From: Veronia pacifica
GTDB taxonomy: Bacteria > Pseudomonadota > Gammaproteobacteria > Enterobacterales > Vibrionaceae
Direction of reading: 5' to 3'
NCBI RefSeq assembly: GCF_001707825.1
Contig: NZ_LYBM01000021.1
Span: forward strand, 1 to 64,000
Length of the DNA stretch: 64,000 nucleotides
The notes beneath the pieces are model-generated. The model was not told where the DNA came from, ran no database searches, and saw only the letters and a program-made list of their open reading frames with translations. Of the stretch, positions 20,739 to 29,958 are shown piece after piece. Position numbers and translations under genes: made by a program. The first letter of the stretch is position 1. Each line of letters starts with the position of its first letter.

Positions 20739-21797
20739 TTGTACCGATTAGTGGGCGTTTTAAGCATCAGTCTCCTGATGACTGCATGTGCCCGACCTGT
20801 GGACCGTGGTCAGCAATATCTGGATGGCTCATTCGACGAAGTTCTCAACCCTATTGTGGTGGTGAACAGTGACAAACCAAGGGACTACTCAGGCTTTCGG
20901 CCTCAGCTTGAAAAGGTAGAGGAGGTATCTCCAAGCCTTACTGAAAAGCATAAGGCGTTATACTCCCGTCTTCAGCGCTGGCTTACTGACAGCGGTCAAC
21001 CTGACGAATTGATCAATTACGGTATAGAGCCTCAGCAGATGGGCGGTGGGGATGGTTACGGTAATGTCTTATTTACCGGATATTTTTCCCCCGTGATTGA
21101 AATGCGACATAAGCCAGACGCTGAATATCGATATCCGGTTTACGGCTTGCCAAGCTGTGATGATACGTGCCCGACACGAGAGCAAATATATCAAGGCGCA
21201 CTCGATGGAAAAGGACTGGAGCTGGGTTATAGTGCCTCACTAATTGATAATTTTATCATGGAAGTACAGGGCAGTGGTTTTGTCCATTATGGTGACACTG
21301 ACGATCTTGAGTATTTTGCCTATGCCGGAAAAAATGGTCACCCTTATGTCAGTATTGGCAAGGTGTTGATTGAACGTGGCGAAGTACCGCGAGAGAAAAT
21401 GTCGCTTAAAGCGATTCAGGAGTGGGTTGCTGCTCACGATAAAGATGAAGTGCTGGAGCTACTCAATCACAATACCTCTTTCGTTTTCTTTCAACCGAAA
21501 GATGCTCACCCTGTCACCGGCACTGCTGGGGTTCCTTTATTAGCGGGAGCGTCAGTAGCGGCTGATCGTGATTATCTGCCAATGGGATCAGTGATTCTGG
21601 CTGAAGTTCCTGAACTTAATGAGCAGGGTAACTGGAACGGAAAGCATACTCTTCGACTGCTCATGGCGCTTGATACAGGCGGAGTGGTGAAAGGAAACCA
21701 TTTAGACCTTTATCACGGCATGGGTGAAGAGGCAGGTATCACTGCCGGGCATTACAAATATTTTGGCCGGGTCTGGAAGCTTGCAACCCTGAATTGA
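20739..21797 (+). CDS. mltA: Membrane-bound lytic murein transglycosylase A
   Basis: MltA cleaves peptidoglycan glycan strands to anhydromuropeptides and is anchored to the outer membrane as a lipoprotein. The 352-residue protein (E. coli 365) has a lipobox with Cys17 (LLMTAC), the MltA domain blocks LFTGYFSPVIEMR, MEVQGSGFVHYGD and FFQPKDAHPVTGTAGVPLLAG, and the C-terminal 3D domain with LLMALDTGGVVKGNHLDLYHGMG. The start is TTG with AAGAAGG seven to eight bases upstream, needed to include the full signal peptide. In E. coli mltA, tcdA, csdE and csdA are neighbours; here they are spread over 12 kb with insertions. Confidence 0.95.
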   Translation: MYRLVGVLSISLLMTACARPVDRGQQYLDGSFDEVLNPIVVVNSDKPRDYSGFRPQLEKVEEVSPSLTEKHKALYSRLQRWLTDSGQPDELINYGIEPQQMGGGDGYGNVLFTGYFSPVIEMRHKPDAEYRYPVYGLPSCDDTCPTREQIYQGALDGKGLELGYSASLIDNFIMEVQGSGFVHYGDTDDLEYFAYAGKNGHPYVSIGKVLIERGEVPREKMSLKAIQEWVAAHDKDEVLELLNHNTSFVFFQPKDAHPVTGTAGVPLLAGASVAADRDYLPMGSVILAEVPELNEQGNWNGKHTLRLLMALDTGGVVKGNHLDLYHGMGEEAGITAGHYKYFGRVWKLATLN

Positions 21798-21824
21798 CCG
21801 CGATGTGTAGAGGCGAAAAACGAA

Positions 21825-21849
21825 AAAGGCGAGCTGGATGCTCGCCTTT
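21825..21849. terminator. Bidirectional terminator between mltA and the TAXI receptor gene
   Basis: Perfect 10-bp stem (21825-21834 with 21840-21849), loop TGGAT, with A-run on one side and TTT on the other. It lies between two convergent stops. Confidence 0.85.
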
Positions 21850-21870
21850 ACTGTGTCAGACTGAGAATAG

Positions 21871-22845
21871 TTACTTGATCAGGCCGACTTCACGGTAGTA
21901 TTTTTCAGCACCCGGGTGAAGTGGCGCAGACAGACCATCTTTGACCATCTCTTCTTTTTTCAGGTTCGCGAAAGCAGGGTGTAAACGGCGGAAGTCATCA
22001 AAGTTTTCAAATACTGCTTTTACTACGTTGTAAATCACTTCTTCTGGTACTTCTGTTGATGATACGAAAGTGGCACCAACACCAAAGGTGTTTACATCGC
22101 CATTATTACCACGGTACATGCCGCCTGGAATGGTCGCTGTGCGGTAGTAATCATTGCTCGAGACCAGTTTAGAAACAGATGCGTTGTCAACGGTGACAAT
22201 TTTGCTGTCACAGGCAGTGGTGGCTTCCTGAATCGCACCACTTGGGTGACCAACGGTGTAAACCATTGCATCAATTTTGTTGTCGCACAATGCTTTTGAC
22301 TGCTCAGCAGCTTTCAGTTCAGAGACTTGCTTATAGTCACTCATTGACCAGCCCATCTCATTCATCAGCACTTCGATAGTACCGCGCTGACCAGAACCTG
22401 GGTTGCCCACGTTAACGCGTTTGCCTTTCAGGTCTTCGAACGTTTTGATACCAGAGTCGGCACGCGCAACGACAGTAAAGGGTTCAGGGTGAACAGAGAA
22501 GACAGCGCGTAGCTTTTTGAAAGGGCCCTGTTTTTCAAATTTGCTTGAGCCATTGTAAGCGTGATATTGCCAGTCAGACTGGGCAATCCCCATGTCCAAC
22601 TCACCCGCACGTATGGTGTTAATATTATAAATCGAGCCTCCGGTACTTTCGACGGAGCAACGGATGCCATGTTCCTTTTTCGACTTATTGACAAGGCGAC
22701 AAATTGCACCACCTGTTGGGTAATAAACCCCGGTGACACCACCTGTGCCAATAGTAATGAACTGCCCGGCCTGAGCCGTAGTTGATACCGTACCCACGGC
22801 GGCGAAAATACTAGATGCGACGAGTAAAGGTTTAAGTGTTTTCAT
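21871..22845 (-). CDS. TAXI-family TRAP transporter solute-binding protein
   Basis: A 324-residue periplasmic protein with a signal peptide ending near TAQAGQ (residues 24-28). The mature N-terminus [25 protein letters not shown] is the hallmark of the TAXI (TRAP-associated extracytoplasmic immunogenic) family, which binds substrates such as glutamate-like or aromatic acids for a TRAP permease. No fused TRAP membrane subunit gene is present nearby, so the receptor is an orphan here. The neighbour upstream on the same strand is an aminotransferase, which hints at an amino-acid or amine substrate; this is inference. Confidence 0.9.
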   Translation of the reverse strand: MKTLKPLLVASSIFAAVGTVSTTAQAGQFITIGTGGVTGVYYPTGGAICRLVNKSKKEHGIRCSVESTGGSIYNINTIRAGELDMGIAQSDWQYHAYNGSSKFEKQGPFKKLRAVFSVHPEPFTVVARADSGIKTFEDLKGKRVNVGNPGSGQRGTIEVLMNEMGWSMSDYKQVSELKAAEQSKALCDNKIDAMVYTVGHPSGAIQEATTACDSKIVTVDNASVSKLVSSNDYYRTATIPGGMYRGNNGDVNTFGVGATFVSSTEVPEEVIYNVVKAVFENFDDFRRLHPAFANLKKEEMVKDGLSAPLHPGAEKYYREVGLIK

Positions 22846-22977
22846 TATGGCTGTTCCTTGTCATTGATGTTATCTCTTTCACGCAGTCTCCACTGTAGCC
22901 TCACCTTGGAAAAAGTAAAAATGCGTGAACGCAGTTTGATACCTCATACAAGAATAGAGGTAAATCTATCCAAGTTT

Positions 22978-23008
22978 TCAGGCCAAAAAAAACTTAACAT
23001 TGGCCTGA
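22978..23008. repeat. Inverted repeat between the aminotransferase and TAXI genes
   Basis: Perfect 9-bp arms (22978-22986 and 23000-23008, TCAGGCCAA/TTGGCCTGA) enclose an A-rich 13-base loop. It may be a weak terminator for the aminotransferase gene or a regulator site; no T-tail follows. Confidence 0.5.
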
Positions 23009-23075
23009 CAAATCAAAATGTATGATGTTCGCCTACTGTGGTCTTACTACTTTGTTTCGACCGCATTAATTGGTC

Positions 23076-24407
23076 TTAAAGACTGACTGATGCTATTGCT
23101 TCATTAACGGATCGAGTAAGCCTTTCAGCCAGATGCTGTATTTCTTCCTCATTGATGATAAAGGGGGGAGCCAACAAAATATGGTGGCCTTGTTGACCAT
23201 CTATCGTCCCTGCCATCGGATAGCACATCAACCCCTGCTGCATAGCAATATGCTTAATCCGTTTGTGTAACTGCGTTGCAGGTTTGAACGGCATTTTCGA
23301 TGCCTTGTCTGCAACCAACTCAAGGCCCCAGAACAGACCTCGGCCACGGATATCCCCAACATGCTGATGATCTCCGAATGCTTCAACCAGACGCTGATAA
23401 AACGATTTACCTTTATCACTGACCTCATCAAGAAGACCGGATGCAAGTACGTCTAATGTGGCATTTGCGGCCGCACAGGCAATGGGGTGAGCGAGGAAGG
23501 TATGACCGTGCTGAAAGAATCCGCTGCCATCATTGATAGCATGATAAATGTGCTTGTTAAGCAGCACGGCCCCGATCGGTTGATACCCAGCGGCCAGTCC
23601 CTTTGCCAACGCAACAATATCAGGCACGATCCCCTCTTGTTCAAAAGCAAAAAATGTCCCAGTGCGACCTGTGCCACACATCACTTCGTCGAGTATCAAC
23701 AAAATATCGTAATGATCACATATCTCACGGACCCTGCGGAAATAGCCATTTTCTGGTGGCAAGACACCGGCTGTTGCACCGACAAAAGTTTCGGCAACGA
23801 AACCGACGACCGACTCCGGCCCAAGGCGGAGGATTTCCTCTTCCAGTGCTTGTGCTGCCCGTTCGCCATACTCAATGCGAGTCTCTTCCGGCATTGCGTT
23901 TCGATAAAAATAACAGGGATCGATAAACGAGGATGGCGCGAGTAAGGGGGCAAAAGTGGCGCGTCGCCACTGATTTCCGCCGACACCTAATGCCCCAAGT
24001 GTGTTGCCATGGTAACTTTGTCGGCGGCCAATAAAATGAGTCCGCTTGGGTTGTTCACGCTCAATCCAGTACTGCCTTGCCAGTTTTAGTGCTGATTCGA
24101 CAGCTTCTGAGCCACCACTGACAAAATAGGCATGGCTCAGTGATGCAGGGCTTAACTCAATCAACTTATCCGCCAACTGTTCAGCGGGTTGTGAAGTAAA
24201 AAAGCCAGTATGAGCAAATGGAATACGTTCGGCCTGTCGCTGAATTGCAGAGATAACATCAGGATGATTGTGCCCCAGACAGGATACTGCCGCTCCCCCA
24301 CACGCATCAAGATAGCGTTTACCCTTGGTGTCGATAAGATAAACACCCTCACCAGTGTCGACGGTTGGTAATGATTCCCGGCAATGTCTGTGCAAAATAT
24401 GCGTCAT
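23076..24407 (-). CDS. Class III (PLP) aminotransferase
   Basis: A 443-residue cytosolic PLP enzyme of the class III (omega-aminotransferase) family. Visible family blocks are LDACGGAAVSCLGHNHPDV near the N-terminus, YFVSGGSEAVESALKLARQY (about 97-116), the YHGNTLGALG loop, DEVMCGTGRTG (Asp binding the pyridine nitrogen, about residue 243) and the Schiff-base lysine in DIVALAKGLAAGYQPIG (about 270). Substrate cannot be named; relatives act on beta-alanine, GABA, taurine and similar amines. It is divergent from a LysR gene that probably controls it, and upstream of a TAXI receptor on the same strand, suggesting uptake and use of an amine. Confidence 0.85.
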   Translation of the reverse strand: MTHILHRHCRESLPTVDTGEGVYLIDTKGKRYLDACGGAAVSCLGHNHPDVISAIQRQAERIPFAHTGFFTSQPAEQLADKLIELSPASLSHAYFVSGGSEAVESALKLARQYWIEREQPKRTHFIGRRQSYHGNTLGALGVGGNQWRRATFAPLLAPSSFIDPCYFYRNAMPEETRIEYGERAAQALEEEILRLGPESVVGFVAETFVGATAGVLPPENGYFRRVREICDHYDILLILDEVMCGTGRTGTFFAFEQEGIVPDIVALAKGLAAGYQPIGAVLLNKHIYHAINDGSGFFQHGHTFLAHPIACAAANATLDVLASGLLDEVSDKGKSFYQRLVEAFGDHQHVGDIRGRGLFWGLELVADKASKMPFKPATQLHKRIKHIAMQQGLMCYPMAGTIDGQQGHHILLAPPFIINEEEIQHLAERLTRSVNEAIASVSL

Positions 24408-24537
24408 CTTTGATCCCTGAGATAAGTCGTTCCCTCTCTCAAGTATGTCTCGGTTGAAAATTAAACAACAAACGATAAAAATTCAAAGAGTATTCCATTT
24501 TTTCATGGCGAGCTGGGCCCATAGTAAGGGGATGATC

Positions 24538-25443
24538 ATGAGCATACCGTACCCTCCACTTAAGACATTGAAAACCTTCATGGTTGCTGCCCAGTCCGAT
24601 AGCTTTTCTCACGCTGCATTACAACTAAATATCAGTCAGAGTGCCGTCAGCAAGCAGATCTTACAGCTTGAAACTTTTCTGGGCTGTCCATTGTTTGAAC
24701 GGATAGGCGGCGGCATTGAAATCACTAATGCAGGCAGACGCTATCTGCCGTGGGTGATCAAAGCAATGGAAACGCTACAACACGCAACGGCAGATGTAGT
24801 CCAGATGGCACAGGAACATGTGAGGCTTGAGATATCACTGCCGCCCTCAATGGCCAGCTTATGGTTAATCCCGAGGTTAAATGCATTGTCTGAAGCATTT
24901 CCTGATTTACACCTCGTGTTGCGGTCAACATCGACGGGAGCAGCCGTCAACGTGCTTGATTGTGATATTGCCATTCACTGTTTACCGATGTCTACGAACG
25001 ATGAGCAATTGGAATGTTTGATTGAAGAAAATCTGTTGCTGGTGGCACCGCAAGATCATATCGATAACTGTAAAAATATCGACGATATATTCGCGAAAAA
25101 TAAGGCGTTACTTCACGCCACTCGGCCACAGCTTTGGCAACAGTTCTGGCATCGTCACTCAGTCACCGAAGCTTTTGCTGAGGTGGGCACTGGCTTTGAG
25201 CATTTTTTTATGGCACTTGAGGCGGTAAAGCAGGGAGGTGGGGTCGCGCTAATCCCGGACTTTATGGCGGCAGACAGCCTTCAGCGCGGTGACATCACAC
25301 ATATCCCGGGACTTAACCTGGTCAGTGGCTATGGCTATTTTATGTTTTGCCCCAGTTATAAAAGACGAACAGCAACCGTTGAGCGATTAATTTTTTGGTT
25401 CAGGTCGACATTGGCAAATCACAAGCAGATAGACATTTTATGA
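24538..25443 (+). CDS. LysR-family regulator, GcvA-like
   Basis: A LysR regulator of about 301 residues. The helix-turn-helix (LKTLKTFMVAAQSDSFSHAA, LNISQSAVSKQILQLETFLG) is near the N-terminus and the C-terminal effector domain follows (LEISLPPSMASLWLIPRLNAL resembles the GcvA subgroup). I chose ATG 24538, six bases after an AAGGGG ribosome site; longer readings from 24445 would add an unlikely N-terminal tail. It is divergent from the class III aminotransferase gene, so that gene and possibly the TAXI receptor are the likely targets. Confidence 0.87.
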   Translation: MSIPYPPLKTLKTFMVAAQSDSFSHAALQLNISQSAVSKQILQLETFLGCPLFERIGGGIEITNAGRRYLPWVIKAMETLQHATADVVQMAQEHVRLEISLPPSMASLWLIPRLNALSEAFPDLHLVLRSTSTGAAVNVLDCDIAIHCLPMSTNDEQLECLIEENLLLVAPQDHIDNCKNIDDIFAKNKALLHATRPQLWQQFWHRHSVTEAFAEVGTGFEHFFMALEAVKQGGGVALIPDFMAADSLQRGDITHIPGLNLVSGYGYFMFCPSYKRRTATVERLIFWFRSTLANHKQIDIL

Positions 25444-25497
25444 GCAAGCGAGTATAAACCGCTTTCGCGTTTATCACGGAGTCACAGAGTCAAGATT

Positions 25498-26301
25498 ATG
25501 TCCAGTTCAACTTCACCTGCATCTGAAAGTTACCAACAACGTTTTGGTGGAACCCGGCGACTATATGGAATGAGTGAGCTGGAGATATTACGTCAGGCAC
25601 ATATCTGTGTTATCGGTATTGGTGGTGTTGGCTCATGGGCTGTTGAGGCACTGGCTCGCAGCGGTGTCGGCTCACTGACACTGATTGATATGGACGATAT
25701 CTGTGTCACTAATATAAACCGCCAGATACACGCTATGTCAGGAACAGTGGGGCAGAGCAAAATCGATGTTATGGCAGAAAGAGTAAAAGCGATTAACCCT
25801 GACTGTCAGGTGAATTTGGTCGATGACTTTATCGATGAGAAAAACATTCCAGAGTATATTACCTCTGACTTCGATTATGTCCTGGATGCCATCGACAGTA
25901 TAAAACCCAAAACCGCTTTGTTGGCTTATTGTAAGCGCAATAAGATCAAAATCATTACCGTGGGCGGTGCGGGAGGGCAGGTTGATCCTACTCAGATCCA
26001 AGTTGCTGATCTGACCAAAACTATTCAGGATCCTTTGGCCGCCAAGCTAAGAAATAACCTACGCCGCTTCCACAACTTCACCAAAACCAAAGGTCGAAAA
26101 TTTGGTATTGAATGTGTGTACTCAACTGAGCAGCTCAAGTATCCACAACCAGATGGCTCTGTCTGCGAGTCGAAGTCCAATGCTGAAGGGCCGAAAAGAA
26201 TGGATTGTGCCAGTGGATTTGGTGCAGCAACCATGGTGACAGCGACTTTTGGGTTTGTAGCTGTATCTAGGATCATTCAAAAGTTGACGGTGAAAAAATA
26301 A
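25498..26301 (+). CDS. tcdA: tRNA threonylcarbamoyladenosine dehydratase
   Basis: TcdA (CsdL, YgdL) is an E1-like enzyme that uses ATP to cyclise t6A37 of tRNA to ct6A. The 267-residue protein (E. coli 268) starts with RFGGTRRLYG, has the nucleotide-binding block VIGIGGVGSWAVEALARSGVG (about 36-57), the DMDDICVTNINRQ segment and LDAIDSIKPKTALLAYC, and near the end SNAEGPKRMDCASGFGA. CsdA and CsdE, which supply sulfur and assist this enzyme in E. coli, are encoded about 5 kb away at 31.2-32.9 kb, beyond the PHA operon. Confidence 0.95.
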   Translation: MSSSTSPASESYQQRFGGTRRLYGMSELEILRQAHICVIGIGGVGSWAVEALARSGVGSLTLIDMDDICVTNINRQIHAMSGTVGQSKIDVMAERVKAINPDCQVNLVDDFIDEKNIPEYITSDFDYVLDAIDSIKPKTALLAYCKRNKIKIITVGGAGGQVDPTQIQVADLTKTIQDPLAAKLRNNLRRFHNFTKTKGRKFGIECVYSTEQLKYPQPDGSVCESKSNAEGPKRMDCASGFGAATMVTATFGFVAVSRIIQKLTVKK

Positions 26302-26415
26302 TTGTCATCCCTCATCTCTTTAACTTTTTCAGAGGGGTAATGAGAGAATTGCGGAGTGTCGTCAGAATACGATCAAAGGACAATATTCAACAAGCCATCT
26401 GGCTGAAGGAATAAA

Positions 26416-26440
26416 AAAGAGCCGCGAGTAGCGGCTCTTT
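26416..26440. terminator. Bidirectional terminator between tcdA and phaC
   Basis: Perfect 10-bp stem (26416-26425 with 26431-26440), loop GAGTA, preceded by A6 and ending in TTT. It lies 26 bases beyond the phaC stop on the - strand. Confidence 0.85.
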
Positions 26441-26465
26441 CAGTTTATAACTGTTTGTCACAGAG

Positions 26466-28268
26466 TTAGGCAGCAGATTCTGTCTTTTCCTCTACCTTTT
26501 GCGTAACAGGCAGTACTTGTTTGACATAATCGCCCGGAGCAACGCCCAGCACTGGGAAGTTAGCTGAACCTTGTTGATAAGGAGCAACTTTTTCTTCTGT
26601 GTTGAACGTGGATAACCATGTGTTCCAGTGAGTCCACCATGAACCAAGATTATGCGATGCTCCCTCAAACCACTCTTCAGCCGTTTCAGCAAGTGCATCG
26701 TTGACCCAGAAGCCATACTTATTCTTGGCGGGGTGATTAACGATACCCGCGATATGGCCTGATTCACCCAGAACGAAAGTTTTGTTACCACCTAAGTTCT
26801 GTGCGCCTCGGTAAGTGCCTTGCCAAAGTGCGATATGGTCTTCTTTGGTAGAGATAAAGTAGCTCGGTACTTTAATCTTGTTCAGATCAATCCATACACC
26901 GCCAACCTTGACCCCTTTGTCCTGTACCAGTTTGTTTTGCAGGTACAGTTCACGGAGCAGGAAGTTGTGGCAGCTTGCAGTAACGTTTGTACTGTCGCTA
27001 TTCCAATAGAGAAGATCGAAGTCTACCGGGCTGTTTCCTTTCAGGTAGTTATCGATGTAGTAGTTCCAGTACAAGCTGTTTTCACGCAGCAGGCTGAATG
27101 TCACGCTGAGAGAGCGGCCATCCATATACCCACGGGCTTCGTTTTGTAGCGTCATAGCATCAACAACACTTTCGTTGATGTAAGCGCCTACCTCACCCGG
27201 TTGACTGAAATCGAGCAGCGTCGTGAAGAAAGAGGCAGACTTGATCCGTGCTTTCATTCTTTTCGCTGCGTAGTATGCAATTGTTGTTGCCAGCAAGGTG
27301 CCGCCAATACAATAACCCGCTGCGTTTATCTGCTGCTGACCAGTGATATCTTCAATCGCGTTGACCGCTTTAACAACACCTTCGGTCACGTAATTTTCAA
27401 AGTCTACATGACGTTGTTCAACAGACGGGTTTCTCCATGACATCATAAATACGGTATGGCCTTGTTCAACAAGCCAACGCACCATGGAGTTCTTTTCTCT
27501 CAGGTCGAGGATGTAATATTTGTTGATGAATGGCGGAACGATCAACAGTGGTGTTGCGTTTACCTTTTTCGTCAATGGACGATATTGAATCAGCTCAAAC
27601 AGCTCATTCTTGTAAACCACATCACCCGCTGAGTTCGCAACATCTTCACCAACTCGGAATGCATTATTATTGGTCATGCGAACTTTGAGAATATCCGCAC
27701 TGGACTCTAAGTCTTCCTGAAGCTGTTCCAAGCCTGTCAGCAAGTTTTCGCCGTTTTTCTCCAGAGTCAGCTTAAGCAGTTCTGGGTTTGTCGCGATAAA
27801 GTTACTTGGCGACATCGCATTGATTGCCTGGCGGGAGAAAAACACAAGGCGTTCTTTGGCTTTGTCATCCATCCCTTCAACGGAATTGATTGTGTCTAGG
27901 AGGCTACGACCAAACAGTAGATAGGATTGCTTGATGAAATTATAGAATGCGTCATCCTGCCAGCTTTTATCCTGAAAACGCTTGTCGTCTCTCTCAGGCG
28001 TCACAACCGATTGTTGGTTGGCTTGCAGTGCCACGTTTTGCCAGATTTCGAGTTGTTTCTGCCACCACTGCATTTGAACTTCAAGCATTGCCGCAGGTTG
28101 CTTGGCAGCATTTTCCAGCAGTTGGGCAGTATCGTCGATACTGATCTCTTGCATTGCTTTATTCAAAGGTGAATTTACGGCTGCCTTGCCCTGCTCAAGA
28201 TCTTGCCACCATTGCTGGTTACTCTCTTGGAGTTTTACAAGGTAGTCCGAGAAGAAGTTTTGTAACAT
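26466..28268 (-). CDS. phaC: Class I poly(3-hydroxyalkanoate) synthase
   Basis: PhaC polymerises (R)-3-hydroxyacyl-CoA into polyhydroxyalkanoate at the surface of storage granules. The 600-residue protein matches class I synthases in length. The lipase-like box GYCIGG places the catalytic Cys at 320, and the other triad members are Asp477 (STKEDHIALW) and His505 (GESGHIAG), close to C319-D480-H508 of Cupriavidus. The N-terminal 200 residues are the class I region needed for dimerisation. It is the last gene of the phaB-phaA-phasin-phaC operon; a strong hairpin lies before it. Confidence 0.96.
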   Translation of the reverse strand: MLQNFFSDYLVKLQESNQQWWQDLEQGKAAVNSPLNKAMQEISIDDTAQLLENAAKQPAAMLEVQMQWWQKQLEIWQNVALQANQQSVVTPERDDKRFQDKSWQDDAFYNFIKQSYLLFGRSLLDTINSVEGMDDKAKERLVFFSRQAINAMSPSNFIATNPELLKLTLEKNGENLLTGLEQLQEDLESSADILKVRMTNNNAFRVGEDVANSAGDVVYKNELFELIQYRPLTKKVNATPLLIVPPFINKYYILDLREKNSMVRWLVEQGHTVFMMSWRNPSVEQRHVDFENYVTEGVVKAVNAIEDITGQQQINAAGYCIGGTLLATTIAYYAAKRMKARIKSASFFTTLLDFSQPGEVGAYINESVVDAMTLQNEARGYMDGRSLSVTFSLLRENSLYWNYYIDNYLKGNSPVDFDLLYWNSDSTNVTASCHNFLLRELYLQNKLVQDKGVKVGGVWIDLNKIKVPSYFISTKEDHIALWQGTYRGAQNLGGNKTFVLGESGHIAGIVNHPAKNKYGFWVNDALAETAEEWFEGASHNLGSWWTHWNTWLSTFNTEEKVAPYQQGSANFPVLGVAPGDYVKQVLPVTQKVEEKTESAA

Positions 28269-28292
28269 GAGTTATCCCTCTTGATCGGAAAC

Positions 28293-28323
28293 TACACTGC
28301 CCCGTAAAAAACAGGGCAGTGTA
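28293..28323 (-). promoter_or_regulatory. Hairpin in the phasin-phaC gap (possible mRNA processing or attenuation)
   Basis: A perfect 10-bp stem (28293-28302 with 28314-28323) encloses an 11-base loop that on the - strand carries a T6 run. It occupies half of the 61-base gap between phasin and phaC. It could protect the phasin message or reduce read-through to phaC, giving more phasin than synthase. The T-run is in the loop, not after the stem, so it is not a classical terminator. Confidence 0.5.
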
Positions 28324-28329
28324 CCTGAA

Positions 28330-28677
28330 TTATGCTGGAGTAGCGGCTTTCAGGTTTTCGGTAGCCAGATGATCAAGCTCGTCTTTAAACTCTTTAGCAA
28401 CGTTCTGAAGTTTGTTGCTGTCGTCGATCAGCTGCTGTGACAGGTGAGTCAGAGCATTCATTTGCTGGCCAGCAAAAGCGGTAAAAGAAGTCACATCTTT
28501 TACATCGCTCGCTGCTTTCATTTGAGCAAGACCCATTTCGCTGTAAGTGCGGATTGCATTCAGTTGCAGCTCAGTCAGAGTTTCAACATTTTTGGTAACC
28601 AGTTTGTTGAACTTAACAAACGGTGCCATGCTTTTTTCTGTTTGCTCTGAAACGGTCTTAAACATTTCTGTGTACAT
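28330..28677 (-). CDS. Phasin (PHA granule-associated protein)
   Basis: A 115-residue phasin_2-family protein that coats polyhydroxyalkanoate granules and controls their number and size. It is nearly all amphipathic helix, with the N-terminal motif MYTEMFKTVSEQTEKSMAPF and the central FNKLVTKNVETLTELQLNAI block common in Vibrio and proteobacterial phasins. ATG 28677 has AGGAG seven bases upstream; a longer reading to 28710 adds MHAIQILRRNT and lacks support. It lies between phaA and phaC in one operon. Confidence 0.92.
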   Translation of the reverse strand: MYTEMFKTVSEQTEKSMAPFVKFNKLVTKNVETLTELQLNAIRTYSEMGLAQMKAASDVKDVTSFTAFAGQQMNALTHLSQQLIDDSNKLQNVAKEFKDELDHLATENLKAATPA

Positions 28678-28732
28678 GGTGTTTCTCCTGAGTATTTGTA
28701 TTGCGTGCAAGGGATATTAATAAATCAATTTA

Positions 28733-29947
28733 TTACTGTTCAGTAACGCGTTTTATAACGACGGCCGTACCCATACCACCACCGATACAGAGAGACGCAA
28801 CACCGTAAGTGTCCTGACGTTTTTCCAGTTCGTGAACGAGGGAAACAAGAATACGGTTGCCTGAAGCACCCAGAGGGTGACCCAGTGCAATTGCACCACC
28901 GTTTACGTTTGCTTTTTCCAGAATGCTGTCTTTTGACACGCCATGGTTATCAGCAAGTTGGTGAACAACACCAAGTGCTTGCGCTGCAAATGCTTCATTA
29001 AGCTCGAACAGATCCATGTCTTGGATAGACAGCTCTGCTTTTTCAAGCGCTTTTGTTACGGCACCAACAGGTCCCAGACCCATGATTTTTGGATCCAAGC
29101 CAACTTGTGCATAGCTTGAGATTTCAGCTACAGGAGTAAGACCAAGACGTTTAACTGCAGATTCAGAGGCAACAACAACAGCGCTCGCACCGTCATTCAG
29201 ACCAGACGCATTACCTGCGGTGACTGTACCTTCACGGTCGAATGCAGGACGCAGTTTTGCCAGACCTTCAACTGTGCAATCTGCTTTTGGGTATTCGTCA
29301 GTATCGAAGACAAAAGACTTACGACGCTGCTTTACTTCTACTGGGATAATTTCATCGTTGAAACGACCTGCCTCAACCGCTGAAACCGCTTTTTGCTGGC
29401 TGGTGCGTGCGTATTCGTCTTGTTGTTCTCGGCTTAAGCCGACCAACTCTGCAACGTTTTCCGCAGTAACACCCATGTGGTACTCGTTGTAAACGTCAGT
29501 AAGACCGTCAGCAATCAGCAGGTCCTTCATGGCGATATCACCCATTTTCTGGCCCTGGCGCATTGCACCTGAAACAGCGAATGGAATCTGTGACATATTT
29601 TCAACGCCAGCTGCAACAATCACTTCTGCGTCACCGCTACGAATGTGTGAAACGGCATCCATTACCGCTTTCATACCACTACCGCAGACCATGTTGATGC
29701 TGTAGGCAGGAACAGTTTCTGGCAGGTCAGCGAAAATAGCAGCTTGACGACCTATGCCCATACCTTGACCAGCACTAACAACATTACCCAGAATGACTTC
29801 TTCTACGTCATTACCAGAAACATTGGCAGCTTCAAGTGCGCCTTTGATTGCAACAGCAGCCAATTTGCCTGCTGGCACGTCTTTTAAAGAACCTGTGAAT
29901 GCGCCAATTGGGGTACGCTTAGCGGCAACGATATAAACCTTTTCCAT
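28733..29947 (-). CDS. phaA: Acetyl-CoA acetyltransferase (beta-ketothiolase)
   Basis: PhaA condenses two acetyl-CoA to acetoacetyl-CoA, the first step of poly-3-hydroxybutyrate synthesis. The protein has 404 residues. Thiolase motifs are intact: nucleophile Cys88 in NMVCGSGMKAV, the GGAIALGHPLGASG block with His357, and the acid/base Cys387 in LCIGGGMG. It sits 11 bases downstream of phaB, so both are in one transcript. A role in fatty acid degradation is possible for thiolases in general, but the operon decides for PHA. Confidence 0.95.
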   Translation of the reverse strand: MEKVYIVAAKRTPIGAFTGSLKDVPAGKLAAVAIKGALEAANVSGNDVEEVILGNVVSAGQGMGIGRQAAIFADLPETVPAYSINMVCGSGMKAVMDAVSHIRSGDAEVIVAAGVENMSQIPFAVSGAMRQGQKMGDIAMKDLLIADGLTDVYNEYHMGVTAENVAELVGLSREQQDEYARTSQQKAVSAVEAGRFNDEIIPVEVKQRRKSFVFDTDEYPKADCTVEGLAKLRPAFDREGTVTAGNASGLNDGASAVVVASESAVKRLGLTPVAEISSYAQVGLDPKIMGLGPVGAVTKALEKAELSIQDMDLFELNEAFAAQALGVVHQLADNHGVSKDSILEKANVNGGAIALGHPLGASGNRILVSLVHELEKRQDTYGVASLCIGGGMGTAVVIKRVTEQ

Positions 29948-29958
29948 TTCAATACTCC

